Below the pieces are notes generated by a model. It had not been told where the DNA came from. It worked only from the letters and a program-made list of their open reading frames with translations, and ran no database searches. DNA of 64,000 nt from Agarivorans sp. TSD2052 (GTDB lineage Bacteria; Pseudomonadota; Gammaproteobacteria; Enterobacterales; Celerinatantimonadaceae): positions 3,614,501 through 3,678,500 of the forward strand of contig NZ_CP096670.1 in assembly GCF_023238625.1 (NCBI RefSeq), written 5' to 3'. Positions 7,379 through 15,879 of this stretch are shown in pieces (position 1 is the first letter of the stretch; every line of letters begins with the position of its first letter). Position numbers and translations under genes: made by a program.

Positions 7379-9661
7379 CTAATTGACTATGTCTAACTGC
7401 ACTTGGTAGCTACAGTCAGCACTTTCTAGCTCTAACTTATAGCGTGGTTCTAGGTACTCTTTTGCATCCACGTCCTGCCAATTCACGATTTTCACCGAAG
7501 GTTTGGCGGGGCTAATTGGAGTTATCAATAAGTTACCTGCGAGTATCGAACCATTAGCTTGTACGATTGGCTCTACTGGCAAATTAATTTGCCAAATAGC
7601 AGAGACAGTATTTGCCACAACACATTGGTCACTCACCACCACTTGGCGATCGCTAAAGCGAATTTCTCGTTGCCAAGAAGTAATCGAGTCATAGGCTGGG
7701 TATATCTGGCTCAGGTCCATGTTAATGGTGGTGTCTGCGCCATCAACGCTGTAAGTCATGCTGGCTTCGGTACCCCGTTTTTGGGGAATAATTTCACCCG
7801 CTTCTTCAAAGCGTATAATGTTGTGTACTGCGCTTTCTTGATGAATACCGCTGTGCGACCAAATATTTTGGGTAACCGCTAACCACTCATCTTTGAACAG
7901 GCTAAATGCGCCTTGGTCTTGATGAGCATGAGACTCATCATAGATGCCAGCCACTGCAGATAACCAAGTCGCATCATCATTCCAAGAAGAGCGAACAAAT
8001 ATGTGTCCTGCACTGGTTGCATGGTAAATCAAATCACTGGGGACCAACTCATTTAGTTCTTGCTGCAACAAGGTGGTATGCAAATTAAAGCCGTAGCGTA
8101 TTTGCTCTACAGAATTATTGTCTAACCACCACTTACCACGTTTAGCTTCATCGCTACCAATGTTCAGTGATGCCGCACGGTGCACTAGATTTTCATGGTA
8201 ATCAAAGAAAACCGGAAATGAGACTCGAGATTGGTCGCCTATTGGCGCAAAGTTTTCTAGACCTGGCGTTGTAGCATGGATCCAATAATCGATAGTCTGT
8301 TTGGTATGCTGTGACTCTGCAGACAAATCAACACCGACCGAATCACGCCAGATAAGATAAAGCTCAAATAGTTTACCCTGAGCGACACCATAACCGGTGC
8401 CCTCTCGGCTACCTCCTCCTTCAAATTGAGCAAAGTACTCAACCAACTTAGGTAATTTGTCATCGTTTAGCAGCGCTAACCAAGTCTCATTTTCATCAAC
8501 TAAGGCCCAAGTCATGGTCGCTTTCAAAAAACTAAAGTGATAGTTATTACCGGGATTAGTCGTAGCCCAACCGCTCCATGGGAAAGCGTTCCCCGCCCAC
8601 TGAGCGTCTTTATGATTCCACACATTCCAGATAGCTTGTTCGGCGTAGTTTCTCCAACGTGTTCTTTGACTTTCGGTGAGTAAGTCATAACCATAATCGT
8701 AGGTATAGGCTAACTCAGAGATGAAATCACCAACATATAAGTAAGAGTCAAAGCTGGTTTTTGGTTTGTCGTTCTCGGCCATCTTTTGTTCAGCCGCAAC
8801 AACCTGAGCTTCCACATCCTCAATCGCTAGATCGATATATTTTTTATCTTGAGTGAGGTAGAACATATAGACAGCATCAACAGGAGAAAAGCCATAACCG
8901 GGGTTACCTGCTACCGCTTGATCAACCCAAGCAGAAAAACGGCTGTAATCTTTATCGGAGTAACGTAAATGGTCGAGAAAAGATAAAGAAAGTTTATGGT
9001 TATCTGCTGATGGCGCAAGCACAGTAACCAATAAGTCGCTGCTCTTTCCTTGCCACGTAGCGGTGCAAGTTGCCTGCCCGACACTGTTACTGGTGAGTAC
9101 ATTTTTGGCATCAACACTTACTACATCGCTATCACAACTAAACTGACTATCACTCGGAGATGCTTCACTTGAGCCATCTGAAAAATAGCCAATAAGTTGA
9201 ATACTTTGCTTGGTAGCCAAAGGCATAACCAACGATCCTTGCGGCAAAATGGCGATATAATCCACCAAAATTTGTTCCGCGCTTACCGTAAAACCTACCG
9301 CTAGGTTTAACTTTTCCCAAGTCACGGTACATGTCGCTTCACCGACTTCATAAGCCGTTAAAAAGCTCTTGTTATTTATGTTCACCGCTGATGAGTCACA
9401 TGCCCAACTAATGTCAGAAGCTGCTAGACGCTTGCTCGTACCATTCTCATATTCGATATTTATCTGTAATTGGCTGGTGTCGCCCTCAACTAAGTGCGTA
9501 TTACCTTCATCTAGGCTAAGGCTTTTAGCTACAACCGCTGGTTCAGAAACAAACGCTGCGGACTCTTCATCACCGCCAGCACAGGCACTCAATAACAACG
9601 GCAAAGCCAAAAAGCTTAGCTTGATAGATTGAGCCAAAGGCTTGTTCATTCCAACACTCAT
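7379..9661 (-). CDS. Heparinase II/III-like lipoprotein, putative polysaccharide lyase
   Basis: This 760-residue protein has a lipoprotein signal (LLSAC, Cys27). Two Ig-like (bacterial Big-type) domains follow at about 45-130 and 135-217. Each carries a Cys pair in matching positions (WACD/ATCTVTW and FSCD/ATCTATW). An alpha-helical toroid-like region spans about 225-520, and the rest is beta-rich. Three landmarks suit a heparinase II/III-type active site: NNYHF near 372-376, REGTGYG near 419-425 and SHAHQDQGAF at 577-586. The start at 9661 has AGGGAAG upstream; Met5 is an alternative. It stands alone, with no sulfatase, TonB receptor or sugar-use genes beside it. The substrate cannot be told from sequence; an algal or animal uronate polymer is plausible. 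Confidence 0.65.
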   Translation of the reverse strand: MSVGMNKPLAQSIKLSFLALPLLLSACAGGDEESAAFVSEPAVVAKSLSLDEGNTHLVEGDTSQLQINIEYENGTSKRLAASDISWACDSSAVNINNKSFLTAYEVGEATCTVTWEKLNLAVGFTVSAEQILVDYIAILPQGSLVMPLATKQSIQLIGYFSDGSSEASPSDSQFSCDSDVVSVDAKNVLTSNSVGQATCTATWQGKSSDLLVTVLAPSADNHKLSLSFLDHLRYSDKDYSRFSAWVDQAVAGNPGYGFSPVDAVYMFYLTQDKKYIDLAIEDVEAQVVAAEQKMAENDKPKTSFDSYLYVGDFISELAYTYDYGYDLLTESQRTRWRNYAEQAIWNVWNHKDAQWAGNAFPWSGWATTNPGNNYHFSFLKATMTWALVDENETWLALLNDDKLPKLVEYFAQFEGGGSREGTGYGVAQGKLFELYLIWRDSVGVDLSAESQHTKQTIDYWIHATTPGLENFAPIGDQSRVSFPVFFDYHENLVHRAASLNIGSDEAKRGKWWLDNNSVEQIRYGFNLHTTLLQQELNELVPSDLIYHATSAGHIFVRSSWNDDATWLSAVAGIYDESHAHQDQGAFSLFKDEWLAVTQNIWSHSGIHQESAVHNIIRFEEAGEIIPQKRGTEASMTYSVDGADTTINMDLSQIYPAYDSITSWQREIRFSDRQVVVSDQCVVANTVSAIWQINLPVEPIVQANGSILAGNLLITPISPAKPSVKIVNWQDVDAKEYLEPRYKLELESADCSYQVQLDIVN

Positions 9662-10056
9662 ATTACTTCCCTGTATTTTTCATTTTGCTTCGAAAAGCAT
9701 TTTCGCCCTATGACTTGAGCGACTAAAACTCAATCTGAGCAAGCTTAATGTTAACTTCTGCTTAAATATAAGCGGGTGCCATTAAGCCAAATGGCCTTAG
9801 CCGCTTTGTTAATAGCAGCATCTAAACCTATTCAGCTTAAGCTTAAGCAAAACAGTCTATTCACAAATCACCCCATATCTATGGATAATTGAGGATTGGT
9901 TAAGCTGAGCTTTCAGATGGGCCTTCCCCTCAAGCTAAGCAGCGAGATACTGAACCACGCTTGAGTAGTGTCAAATAGATTGACGGGAAATAGTATGAGA
10001 GATAACTCAATAGCGCAAACCAAAGATCCACACTAATCGGTAAAGTTTGAACTCTG
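9662..10056. other. Intergenic region without a supported gene
   Basis: Both strands lack a convincing reading frame. The region is AT-rich, with several AAGCTTAA-type short palindromes near 9730-9850. It should hold the promoter of the lyase-like gene, but I cannot pick -35 and -10 boxes with confidence. Confidence 0.4.
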
Positions 10057-10452
10057 TTAGGCTAAAGCATCAATAGTCGCCTGCGCCAAAGCGGCATCGT
10101 CTTGCTCACTCATGCCGCTGACACCAATTGCACCAACTACTTGCCCTTGCAAATAAATAGGGACACCACCTGCAATACCAGTAAAACGGGGATCACTCCA
10201 ATACCCAAGGTCTTTACCTGTATCTTGAGCCCAAGCTGCCAAGTTTGCCGTGGGCTGGCGATCACGCGCCGAGGTGTAAGCCTTGTTTTGCGCCAACACC
10301 GCGGCATGAAAAGCGACCCCATCCATGCGCGCAAAACTCACCAATTCGCCGTGGGCATCTACGACAGCCACTGCAATATTTACTTGCTGCTGACTGGCTA
10401 AGCTCAAAGCTTGCTGAATTAAAGTACTGGCATGATCAAAACTAATATCCAT
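10057..10452 (-). CDS. GlcG/HbpS family (DUF336) protein
   Basis: This 131-residue cytoplasmic protein is full length for the family. Recognisable pieces are the start (DHASTLIQQALSLA), VAVVDAHGELVSFARMDG, the KAYTSA helix, and the closing GGVPIYLQGQVVGAIGVSG. Relatives include GlcG of glycolate operons, HbpS, which binds haem, and proteins near dihydroxyacetone and diol pathways. The role is often unclear and may be binding of a small ligand or cofactor. Here it stands alone between two gaps, so context adds nothing. The family call is firm, the function is not. Confidence 0.8.
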   Translation of the reverse strand: MDISFDHASTLIQQALSLASQQQVNIAVAVVDAHGELVSFARMDGVAFHAAVLAQNKAYTSARDRQPTANLAAWAQDTGKDLGYWSDPRFTGIAGGVPIYLQGQVVGAIGVSGMSEQDDAALAQATIDALA

Positions 10453-10750
10453 AAGAAGTCTCTATAAGTAAAAATAGTGGCTTGAGTCTAAAAAGGATTA
10501 ACGCCGATGCCAATAGCTTAGGCTCAATTACCTCGCACTTTAGTACTGATTATCGCCACTTAATCCGGCAGAATGCGATTGAGTAAATCAACCAGCGGTA
10601 GAACAGATAAAAAATTAGCGCAAGCCAAAGCGGGTATTATCAGACTAGGTCTGTTATATCACAGGTATAGGGATAATAACGTTAAACATCCCTCTAGCCT
10701 CAGTGCACTTATGTTAGGCTAAGAAAATATCAGCAAACAGGTGGATCATT
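10453..10750. other. Intergenic region, nothing recognised
   Basis: No supported frame or RNA is visible. A small AGACTAGGTCT palindrome lies near 10650. The right end holds AGGTGG at about 10740, which serves as the ribosome binding site of the next gene. Confidence 0.4.
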
Positions 10751-11146
10751 TTGGCAAAAGACCCTCAAAATATCGATAAGCGAATCCCGATAGTCATGGC
10801 GCTACTGATCGCCCTTTTTTGCTATTATACATGGTCGCCTAATAGCCCTTTTATTACTGTCGATGAACAACAACTTGAGGACGCGTTAAACAAACAACAG
10901 CCCGCCTACATAAAAGGCATAGTGTTAATTTCTGCCGTTCATCCCTTAAGCCCTTCTCGTTTTTTACTTGATACCAAAACTGCCGACCAACAAGAACTGC
11001 AGGTGATTGTTTCTATGCCACAAGCCCCACTAATTAATTCACACTGGTTAGTGCGAGGTTCGCTGAGATGGAACAACCAAGCAATTGTAGACACAACCCT
11101 AGACAAAGCATCATTTACAGCGGCCGATGCAAAAGATTTTCAATAA
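10751..11146 (+). CDS. Single-pass membrane protein, unknown function (TTG start)
   Basis: This 131-residue protein seems to start at a TTG at 10751, supported by AGGTGG six bases upstream. There is no in-frame ATG nearby that would keep the hydrophobic segment intact. Residues 12-29 form one membrane helix or uncleaved signal anchor. The remaining 100 residues would be periplasmic and look beta-rich (KGIVLISAVHPLSPSRFLLD, then VIVSMPQAPL). That layout resembles small OB-like periplasmic modules, but I do not recognise the family. It precedes another small membrane protein gene by 73 nt. Confidence 0.5.
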   Translation: MAKDPQNIDKRIPIVMALLIALFCYYTWSPNSPFITVDEQQLEDALNKQQPAYIKGIVLISAVHPLSPSRFLLDTKTADQQELQVIVSMPQAPLINSHWLVRGSLRWNNQAIVDTTLDKASFTAADAKDFQ

Positions 11147-11219
11147 ACTGCGCTAGCGCAATATAGCAAAGCAAGGCCTGCTGAATAATACACTCATAAC
11201 CTAAGACAAATGGCAGCTA

Positions 11220-11468
11220 GTGGTGACTCAACAATCTTGGAAGTATGTGCTGTATAGCGTGATGACCCTTGGGCTAATGTTAGTTATTGGCGGGGTTGGC
11301 CTGGCTATGTTTACTGATATTAGCGTTAGCATGGGCGTACAAGGCGTGCAGATTATCGCCGGAATCATCGGTCTGGGCTTACTGTTGCTGGTCCCTAGTA
11401 AAATCATGCTAACTTTAATCTTAATGAAAGCTAGCTCGAACGACCCCAAAACAACTAAAGAAAAATAA
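11220..11468 (+). CDS. Small two-helix membrane protein, unknown function (GTG start)
   Basis: This is an 82-residue frame with two hydrophobic helices (about 8-30 and 40-68) and a short charged tail rich in Lys. It begins with two consecutive GTG codons at 11220 and 11223, and the Shine-Dalgarno is weak, so the start and even the gene are only moderately supported. It may be co-transcribed with the preceding single-pass protein. I do not recognise a family. Confidence 0.4.
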   Translation: MVTQQSWKYVLYSVMTLGLMLVIGGVGLAMFTDISVSMGVQGVQIIAGIIGLGLLLLVPSKIMLTLILMKASSNDPKTTKEK

Positions 11469-11597
11469 CTGTACCGACAGCACCTAATTATAATCCCTTG
11501 ATGAAAATATAACTTAAACATTAATATGTTTTATGTCATTATCTGCGCACTTCATCGTTAGTGACAATGAAGTCATTTGATTATATAAGGATATAGG

Positions 11598-12599
11598 ATG
11601 CGCACGTTATTAGTCTGTTTGACATTCTCTTTTGGTTTATCGTTAGCTGGCTGCGGAGGTGGTGACAACGGAGACGGCAGTAAATTAGACCCTATCGATC
11701 CTCCAACTACCAATCCCCCGGTGTTAACTCCTAGTCAGTTAACCCTTGAACAATACCAGCAAATACTAAGCTGGGAAAATAGCTACATTGTTAACAGCTC
11801 CGACGATGCAGCGAACCATTTCGAAGAAAATACCATAAACATTGATGTATTTGCCAACGACCCACAGCCATACTCAGTCAAATACTCCCCTGAAAATAAC
11901 ACCTTCGAAGAAGAGATTAGCTATACCCAGTCAACTCGCTCAGACATCTGGAATGGAACATCTTGGAATCTAGTCGATAACGCGTCTTGGCTTAGCTCAA
12001 GCGACCAAATGCAAGTAATGGATGACCACTTATTTATAACCAGCGCAAGTATCGATACCAATTTCAAGCTTTACGCTGAGCAAATTGACCTTTCAAAAGA
12101 CGGCGCACTAAATAAGGCACTGAATATTGAAGACGTTTCCTGGAGTTGGAACAACGCGCACTTTGAAGGCTTTGGTTACAAGGTAATATCGGTCCCCACG
12201 CAAGCACTGATCGTGGTTGATAGCGAGGATAGTTTGATTGCTGAAGGCTCAATTACCGATAAAACGGTCGACCAGATAGCGCAACTAATCATACCTCAAC
12301 CCGCCACCTATGAGCTTGTTGGTGATGACGCTTTCCGTGTGGGTGAATTTACTTGGAAGGTGAAGCATGACACGGTAGCAAACCTAAATGTCATCAGAAT
12401 TAGTTCTTCTTATGCCTATGCCGGCGCCTACAGTTTATTGGACTGGGCTTTAATAGATTATCAAGGTGCGATACACGAAGCCGTACTTATTGAGCCTGAA
12501 CACTTCGAAAGCCTTCAGCTAGCAGAGCCTAATATTGTTTTTTCTTTTGAGAATGCGATAAAGGCGATCATCCACTTACAAAACTTAGTGCGCGGTTAA
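11598..12599 (+). CDS. Putative lipoprotein, unknown function
   Basis: This 333-residue exported protein has a clear lipoprotein signal (LSLAGC, Cys19), then a flexible Gly/Asp/Pro linker to about residue 45. The body is rich in Trp, Ser, Asn and acidic residues with alternating beta-like stretches, including WNGTSWNL near 115. No catalytic motif is visible. Some lipoproteins of marine gammaproteobacteria look similar in composition, but I cannot name a family. It starts after TAAGGATATAGG, a good ribosome site, and ends at a strong bidirectional terminator. Its AT-rich composition and lack of a known function suit accessory DNA. Confidence 0.6.
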   Translation: MRTLLVCLTFSFGLSLAGCGGGDNGDGSKLDPIDPPTTNPPVLTPSQLTLEQYQQILSWENSYIVNSSDDAANHFEENTINIDVFANDPQPYSVKYSPENNTFEEEISYTQSTRSDIWNGTSWNLVDNASWLSSSDQMQVMDDHLFITSASIDTNFKLYAEQIDLSKDGALNKALNIEDVSWSWNNAHFEGFGYKVISVPTQALIVVDSEDSLIAEGSITDKTVDQIAQLIIPQPATYELVGDDAFRVGEFTWKVKHDTVANLNVIRISSSYAYAGAYSLLDWALIDYQGAIHEAVLIEPEHFESLQLAEPNIVFSFENAIKAIIHLQNLVRG

Positions 12600-12603
12600 C
12601 CCT

Positions 12604-12635
12604 AAAAATGCCCAGCAATTAGCTTGGGCATTTTT
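12604..12635. terminator. Bidirectional intrinsic terminator
   Basis: AAAAATGCCCA (12604-12614) pairs with TGGGCATTTTT (12625-12635), giving an 11-bp stem with A and T ends on each side. It separates the convergent lipoprotein gene and trxC. Confidence 0.85.
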
Positions 12636-12650
12636 GTCTACATTTAGCGC

Positions 12651-13088
12651 TTAAGACTGTATAAACGGCTCAATCCATTGCTGCATCGCTTGTGCAGGTA
12701 AAGCACCCGCTTGTTGGCCAAGTAGTTTACCGCCTCTAAAACACATTAACGTAGGGATAGAGCGAATTTGATAGCGCTGCGCTAGCGCTTGTTGCTCTTC
12801 AGTATTCACTTTTAAAAACTGCGCTTTATGGGCAAATTGCTCCGCTGTTTGCTGGTAAGCCGGCGCCATGCTTTTACAAGGGCCACACCACGGTGCCCAA
12901 AAATCGACCACTACCGGTAAATCACCACTAATGTGGCGGGCAAAACTCGCCTCATCAGCCTCAATAGGCTGGCCATTAAACAAGGCTTGGCTACATTTAC
13001 CACATTTAGCTTGCTCCCCCATACGTGATAGAGGCAAACGGTTACCCGCTTTACAGCTTGGGCAAATAACTATTAACGATTCAGACAT
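12651..13088 (-). CDS. trxC: Thioredoxin 2
   Basis: This 145-residue cytoplasmic disulfide reductase has the N-terminal zinc site of thioredoxin 2 (CPSCKAG at 9-15 and CGKC near 34-37), then a thioredoxin domain with active site WCGPC near 67-71. The cis-proline segment is SIPTLMCF. Length matches E. coli TrxC (139). It lies 25 nt after recJ on the same strand, so the two may be co-transcribed. In relatives TrxC serves in oxidative stress and responds to OxyR; I could not define an OxyR site here. Confidence 0.93.
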   Translation of the reverse strand: MSESLIVICPSCKAGNRLPLSRMGEQAKCGKCSQALFNGQPIEADEASFARHISGDLPVVVDFWAPWCGPCKSMAPAYQQTAEQFAHKAQFLKVNTEEQQALAQRYQIRSIPTLMCFRGGKLLGQQAGALPAQAMQQWIEPFIQS

Positions 13089-13113
13089 CTACTGTTCTCC
13101 AAATATAGTAAGT

Positions 13114-14835
13114 TTACGCAGGGGCTAAATGCTCTACCATTAGCTGCACACTGCGGCGACCTCTAAACTCATTCACATCTAACTTATACACTAGCTGCAC
13201 CTGTTTTAAGCTAGCGTTGGGCCAAATATTGCGGTCAACATTAAAGGCAATGGCATCAATTTCATTATTCATGCCTGGTAATTTAACGCTCATCTTTAAA
13301 TGCTTTTCGCCTACCACTCGCTGGCTACACAGCTCAAAATAACCATCAAACAAGGGTTCTGGAAAACCCTGTCCCCACGGCCCTGATTCGCGTAGCATTT
13401 CGGCAAAGGCTAAGACCAATTGCTCAGGGAGTAATTCACCGTCACTCAGTAAAGTATGAGTCAGGCAGTCTTCATCTATGAAGCTTTTGGCGGTTTCTTC
13501 CAAACACGCTTTAAACTCGGCAAAACGCGACTGGGGTAGTGATAAGCCCGCAGCCATGGCATGGCCTCCAAATTTGCTAATTAAGCCTGGGTGTTGAGTA
13601 TCTATCCGCTCTAATAAATCTCGCAGATGCACCCCCGCCACGGAACGACCAGAGCCCTTCACTTCGCCATTATCACCATCGGCAAAGGCGAATACCGGCC
13701 GATAATGCTGCTCCTTGATTCGAGAAGCCACCAACCCCACTACGCCTTGATGCCAGTCAGCTTGATACAAACACAGCGCCTTAGGCAAGCTTTCAGCATC
13801 TAGGCTCAGCTGACTAACACTGACTTGCGCTTCTTGCTGCATGCTTTGTTCTATGTCTTTACGCTCACTGTTTAAACTATCCATTTCACTGGCCAATTGA
13901 CGGGCGTGATGGATGTCATCACTCAGTAAACAGTGGATCCCTAAGCTCATGTCATCTAGCCGCCCTACTGCATTTAAGCGTGGGCCAATAGCAAAACCTA
14001 AATCACTGGCCACCATATTGGCTTTATTTCTGCCCGATACTTCGATTAATGCTTGAATGCCAGGCCGACAGGCCCCCGCTCTAATCCGCTGTATTCCTTG
14101 ATGCACCAAGATGCGATTATTGCTGTCTAGCGGCACCACATCTGCAACCGTACCGAGGGCCACAAGATCCAATAAACTGGCAATATTAGGCTCTAGCAAG
14201 CCTTGTTTGGCAAATAAGTCTTGCTGACGCATTTTACTGCGTAAAGCCATTAACAGATAAAATGCCACCCCTACCCCTGCAAGGTTTTTGCTAGGAAAAG
14301 CACAAGCAGATAAATTGGGGTTAACAATGGCTGCAGCTTTGGGCAACTGTTCACCGGGTAAATGGTGATCGGTAATTAACACTGGAATACCCAGTGATTG
14401 CGCTTTATCAACCCCAGATAAACTCGAGATACCATTATCGACAGTGATAATTAGCTCTGCTCCCTTGGCGGCAGCTAGCTCGACAATTTCGGGGCTTAAG
14501 CCATAGCCATATTCAAAACGGTTGGGCACTAAAAAACCTACGCCGCGAAAACCAAACTGCGGCAAGCCTGCCATTAACACCGCGGTACTGGTGGCACCGT
14601 CGGCATCGAAGTCACCAACAATAACTATTTTTTTTCTTGTCTGTAAATTATCAATAAGTAGATTAACGGCATCATCCATACCCTGTAAGCCTTGAAACGG
14701 CAGCAAGGCTTGGGCTCGGCGCTCAACGTCGGCGGCTGTTTTTACGCCGCGACGCACATACACTTGTTTAATCAGTTCTGGCCACTCAGCGGGCAGTGAT
14801 TGGGTATCGAAATTGTCTCGGCGGCGTAATAACAC
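13114..14835 (-). CDS. recJ: Single-stranded-DNA-specific 5'-3' exonuclease RecJ
   Basis: This 573-residue protein is near the 577 of E. coli RecJ. It has the DHH phosphoesterase motifs DFDADG (75-80), DHH (156-158) and the DHHA1 motif FGGHAMAAG near 420, followed by the OB domain. It degrades single-stranded DNA in recombination and mismatch repair. The start is a GTG at 14835; LLRRRDNF aligns with the LRRRE start region of the E. coli protein, and no ATG is available. The order xerD-dsbC-recJ is conserved in enterics, but here an intrinsic terminator (14861-14900) lies between dsbC and recJ, so recJ may depend on read-through or on a promoter near dsbC's end. Confidence 0.95.
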   Translation of the reverse strand: MLLRRRDNFDTQSLPAEWPELIKQVYVRRGVKTAADVERRAQALLPFQGLQGMDDAVNLLIDNLQTRKKIVIVGDFDADGATSTAVLMAGLPQFGFRGVGFLVPNRFEYGYGLSPEIVELAAAKGAELIITVDNGISSLSGVDKAQSLGIPVLITDHHLPGEQLPKAAAIVNPNLSACAFPSKNLAGVGVAFYLLMALRSKMRQQDLFAKQGLLEPNIASLLDLVALGTVADVVPLDSNNRILVHQGIQRIRAGACRPGIQALIEVSGRNKANMVASDLGFAIGPRLNAVGRLDDMSLGIHCLLSDDIHHARQLASEMDSLNSERKDIEQSMQQEAQVSVSQLSLDAESLPKALCLYQADWHQGVVGLVASRIKEQHYRPVFAFADGDNGEVKGSGRSVAGVHLRDLLERIDTQHPGLISKFGGHAMAAGLSLPQSRFAEFKACLEETAKSFIDEDCLTHTLLSDGELLPEQLVLAFAEMLRESGPWGQGFPEPLFDGYFELCSQRVVGEKHLKMSVKLPGMNNEIDAIAFNVDRNIWPNASLKQVQLVYKLDVNEFRGRRSVQLMVEHLAPA

Positions 14836-14860
14836 GTAATTGGCTACTCTATTTAAGTGA

Positions 14861-14900
14861 AATAAAAAAGGCTCCCCTTTATAACAAAAAGCAGGAGCCT
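14861..14900 (-). terminator. Intrinsic terminator between dsbC and recJ
   Basis: On the minus strand AGGCTCC and GGAGCCT form a perfect 7-bp stem (14894-14900 with 14869-14875) followed by TTTTTTATTT. It sits right after the dsbC stop and before the recJ start, inside a conserved gene row. Confidence 0.7.
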
Positions 14901-14917
14901 GATAGCAGCAAAAAAGC

Positions 14918-15769
14918 TTAACCTTGGTTTAAATAGTCAAGTAGTGCTGCAGGAGGTCGGTAACCTGGCAGCATGGTGCCATCTTCTAACACCATGGCAG
15001 GGGTACCACGCACACCAAAGGCTTCGCCTAATTGGTATTGCTGAATAACATTATTATTGCAGCTAGCGTTGGCAATGGAGCGGCCATTTTTGGCCGAGCT
15101 CATGGCAGCCGCTTTATCGTCAGCACACCACACACTTTGCATTTCACCATATACTGGTGAATCGACCCCACCGCGAGGAAAGGCTAAATAACGTACCGTA
15201 ATGCCTAAATCGGTGTAACCGGGTAACTCTTCAATTTTCTTAGTTTGAGGGTTTTTATCTTTGTAGGTGTACAATTCGTTATGCAGCTTACGACAGTAGC
15301 CACAGCTAGTATCAGTAAATACCGTAATCACGTGTTTTTCATCTTTAGCTTTAAACACAATCATGTCGTCTTCAAAGCTAGCGAGCTGTTTAATCCGAAC
15401 TTTAGCCATACTTGCATCGGTTAGATTTACGCGGTTAACCAAATCAAACAAGCTACCTTGAATCAGATACTGGCCATCATTACTGACATAAAACATACCT
15501 TGGCTAGTTGCTACTTCATAGATGCCCGCTAATGGTGTTTCGGCTATTGCATCAACTTTTACCCCTAGACGCGCCTCAATGACGTGCTTAGTTTTGCTGC
15601 TATCCAACTTTGCAGATGTATTAAGCTGGCTTTCTAAGGTTTTTACCTGTTGTTGCAACACACTAATTTGCTGCTCACTGCTTAGCTCTGCACTGTCGTC
15701 GCTCCACGCGCTATTTAAGCTTAAACCGAAAAGGCTGAACGACAACAATAAGGCCTTGGATAATCTCAT
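14918..15769 (-). CDS. dsbC: Thiol:disulfide interchange protein DsbC
   Basis: This 283-residue periplasmic disulfide isomerase has a signal peptide (cleaved near Ser23), a short coiled-coil-like segment at 29-52, the DsbC dimerisation domain, and a thioredoxin fold with active site CGYC (156-159). A second Cys pair is present (VWC and NASC), and the cis-Pro segment is RGTPAMVLEDG. It is some 45 residues longer than E. coli DsbC, owing to the N-terminal coiled coil and an insert (KNPQTKKIEELPGYTD) after the active site. It lies downstream of xerD with a 110-nt gap. Confidence 0.93.
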   Translation of the reverse strand: MRLSKALLLSFSLFGLSLNSAWSDDSAELSSEQQISVLQQQVKTLESQLNTSAKLDSSKTKHVIEARLGVKVDAIAETPLAGIYEVATSQGMFYVSNDGQYLIQGSLFDLVNRVNLTDASMAKVRIKQLASFEDDMIVFKAKDEKHVITVFTDTSCGYCRKLHNELYTYKDKNPQTKKIEELPGYTDLGITVRYLAFPRGGVDSPVYGEMQSVWCADDKAAAMSSAKNGRSIANASCNNNVIQQYQLGEAFGVRGTPAMVLEDGTMLPGYRPPAALLDYLNQG

Positions 15770-15879
15770 TAAATTTTCTCCGAATTAGGGGTGTTTAAGC
15801 AGACCGTGCAAACCCTGCAAAACTTACCGCCTCTATAATGTAATTGCAAAATTTAATTACAAACTTATTCTCATCTCGC

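Noticed and set aside
9820..9850. TTAAGCTTAA-type palindromes as mobile-element ends or a regulatory site
   Set aside because: Short AT-rich palindromes with no transposase, target duplication or partner end nearby.
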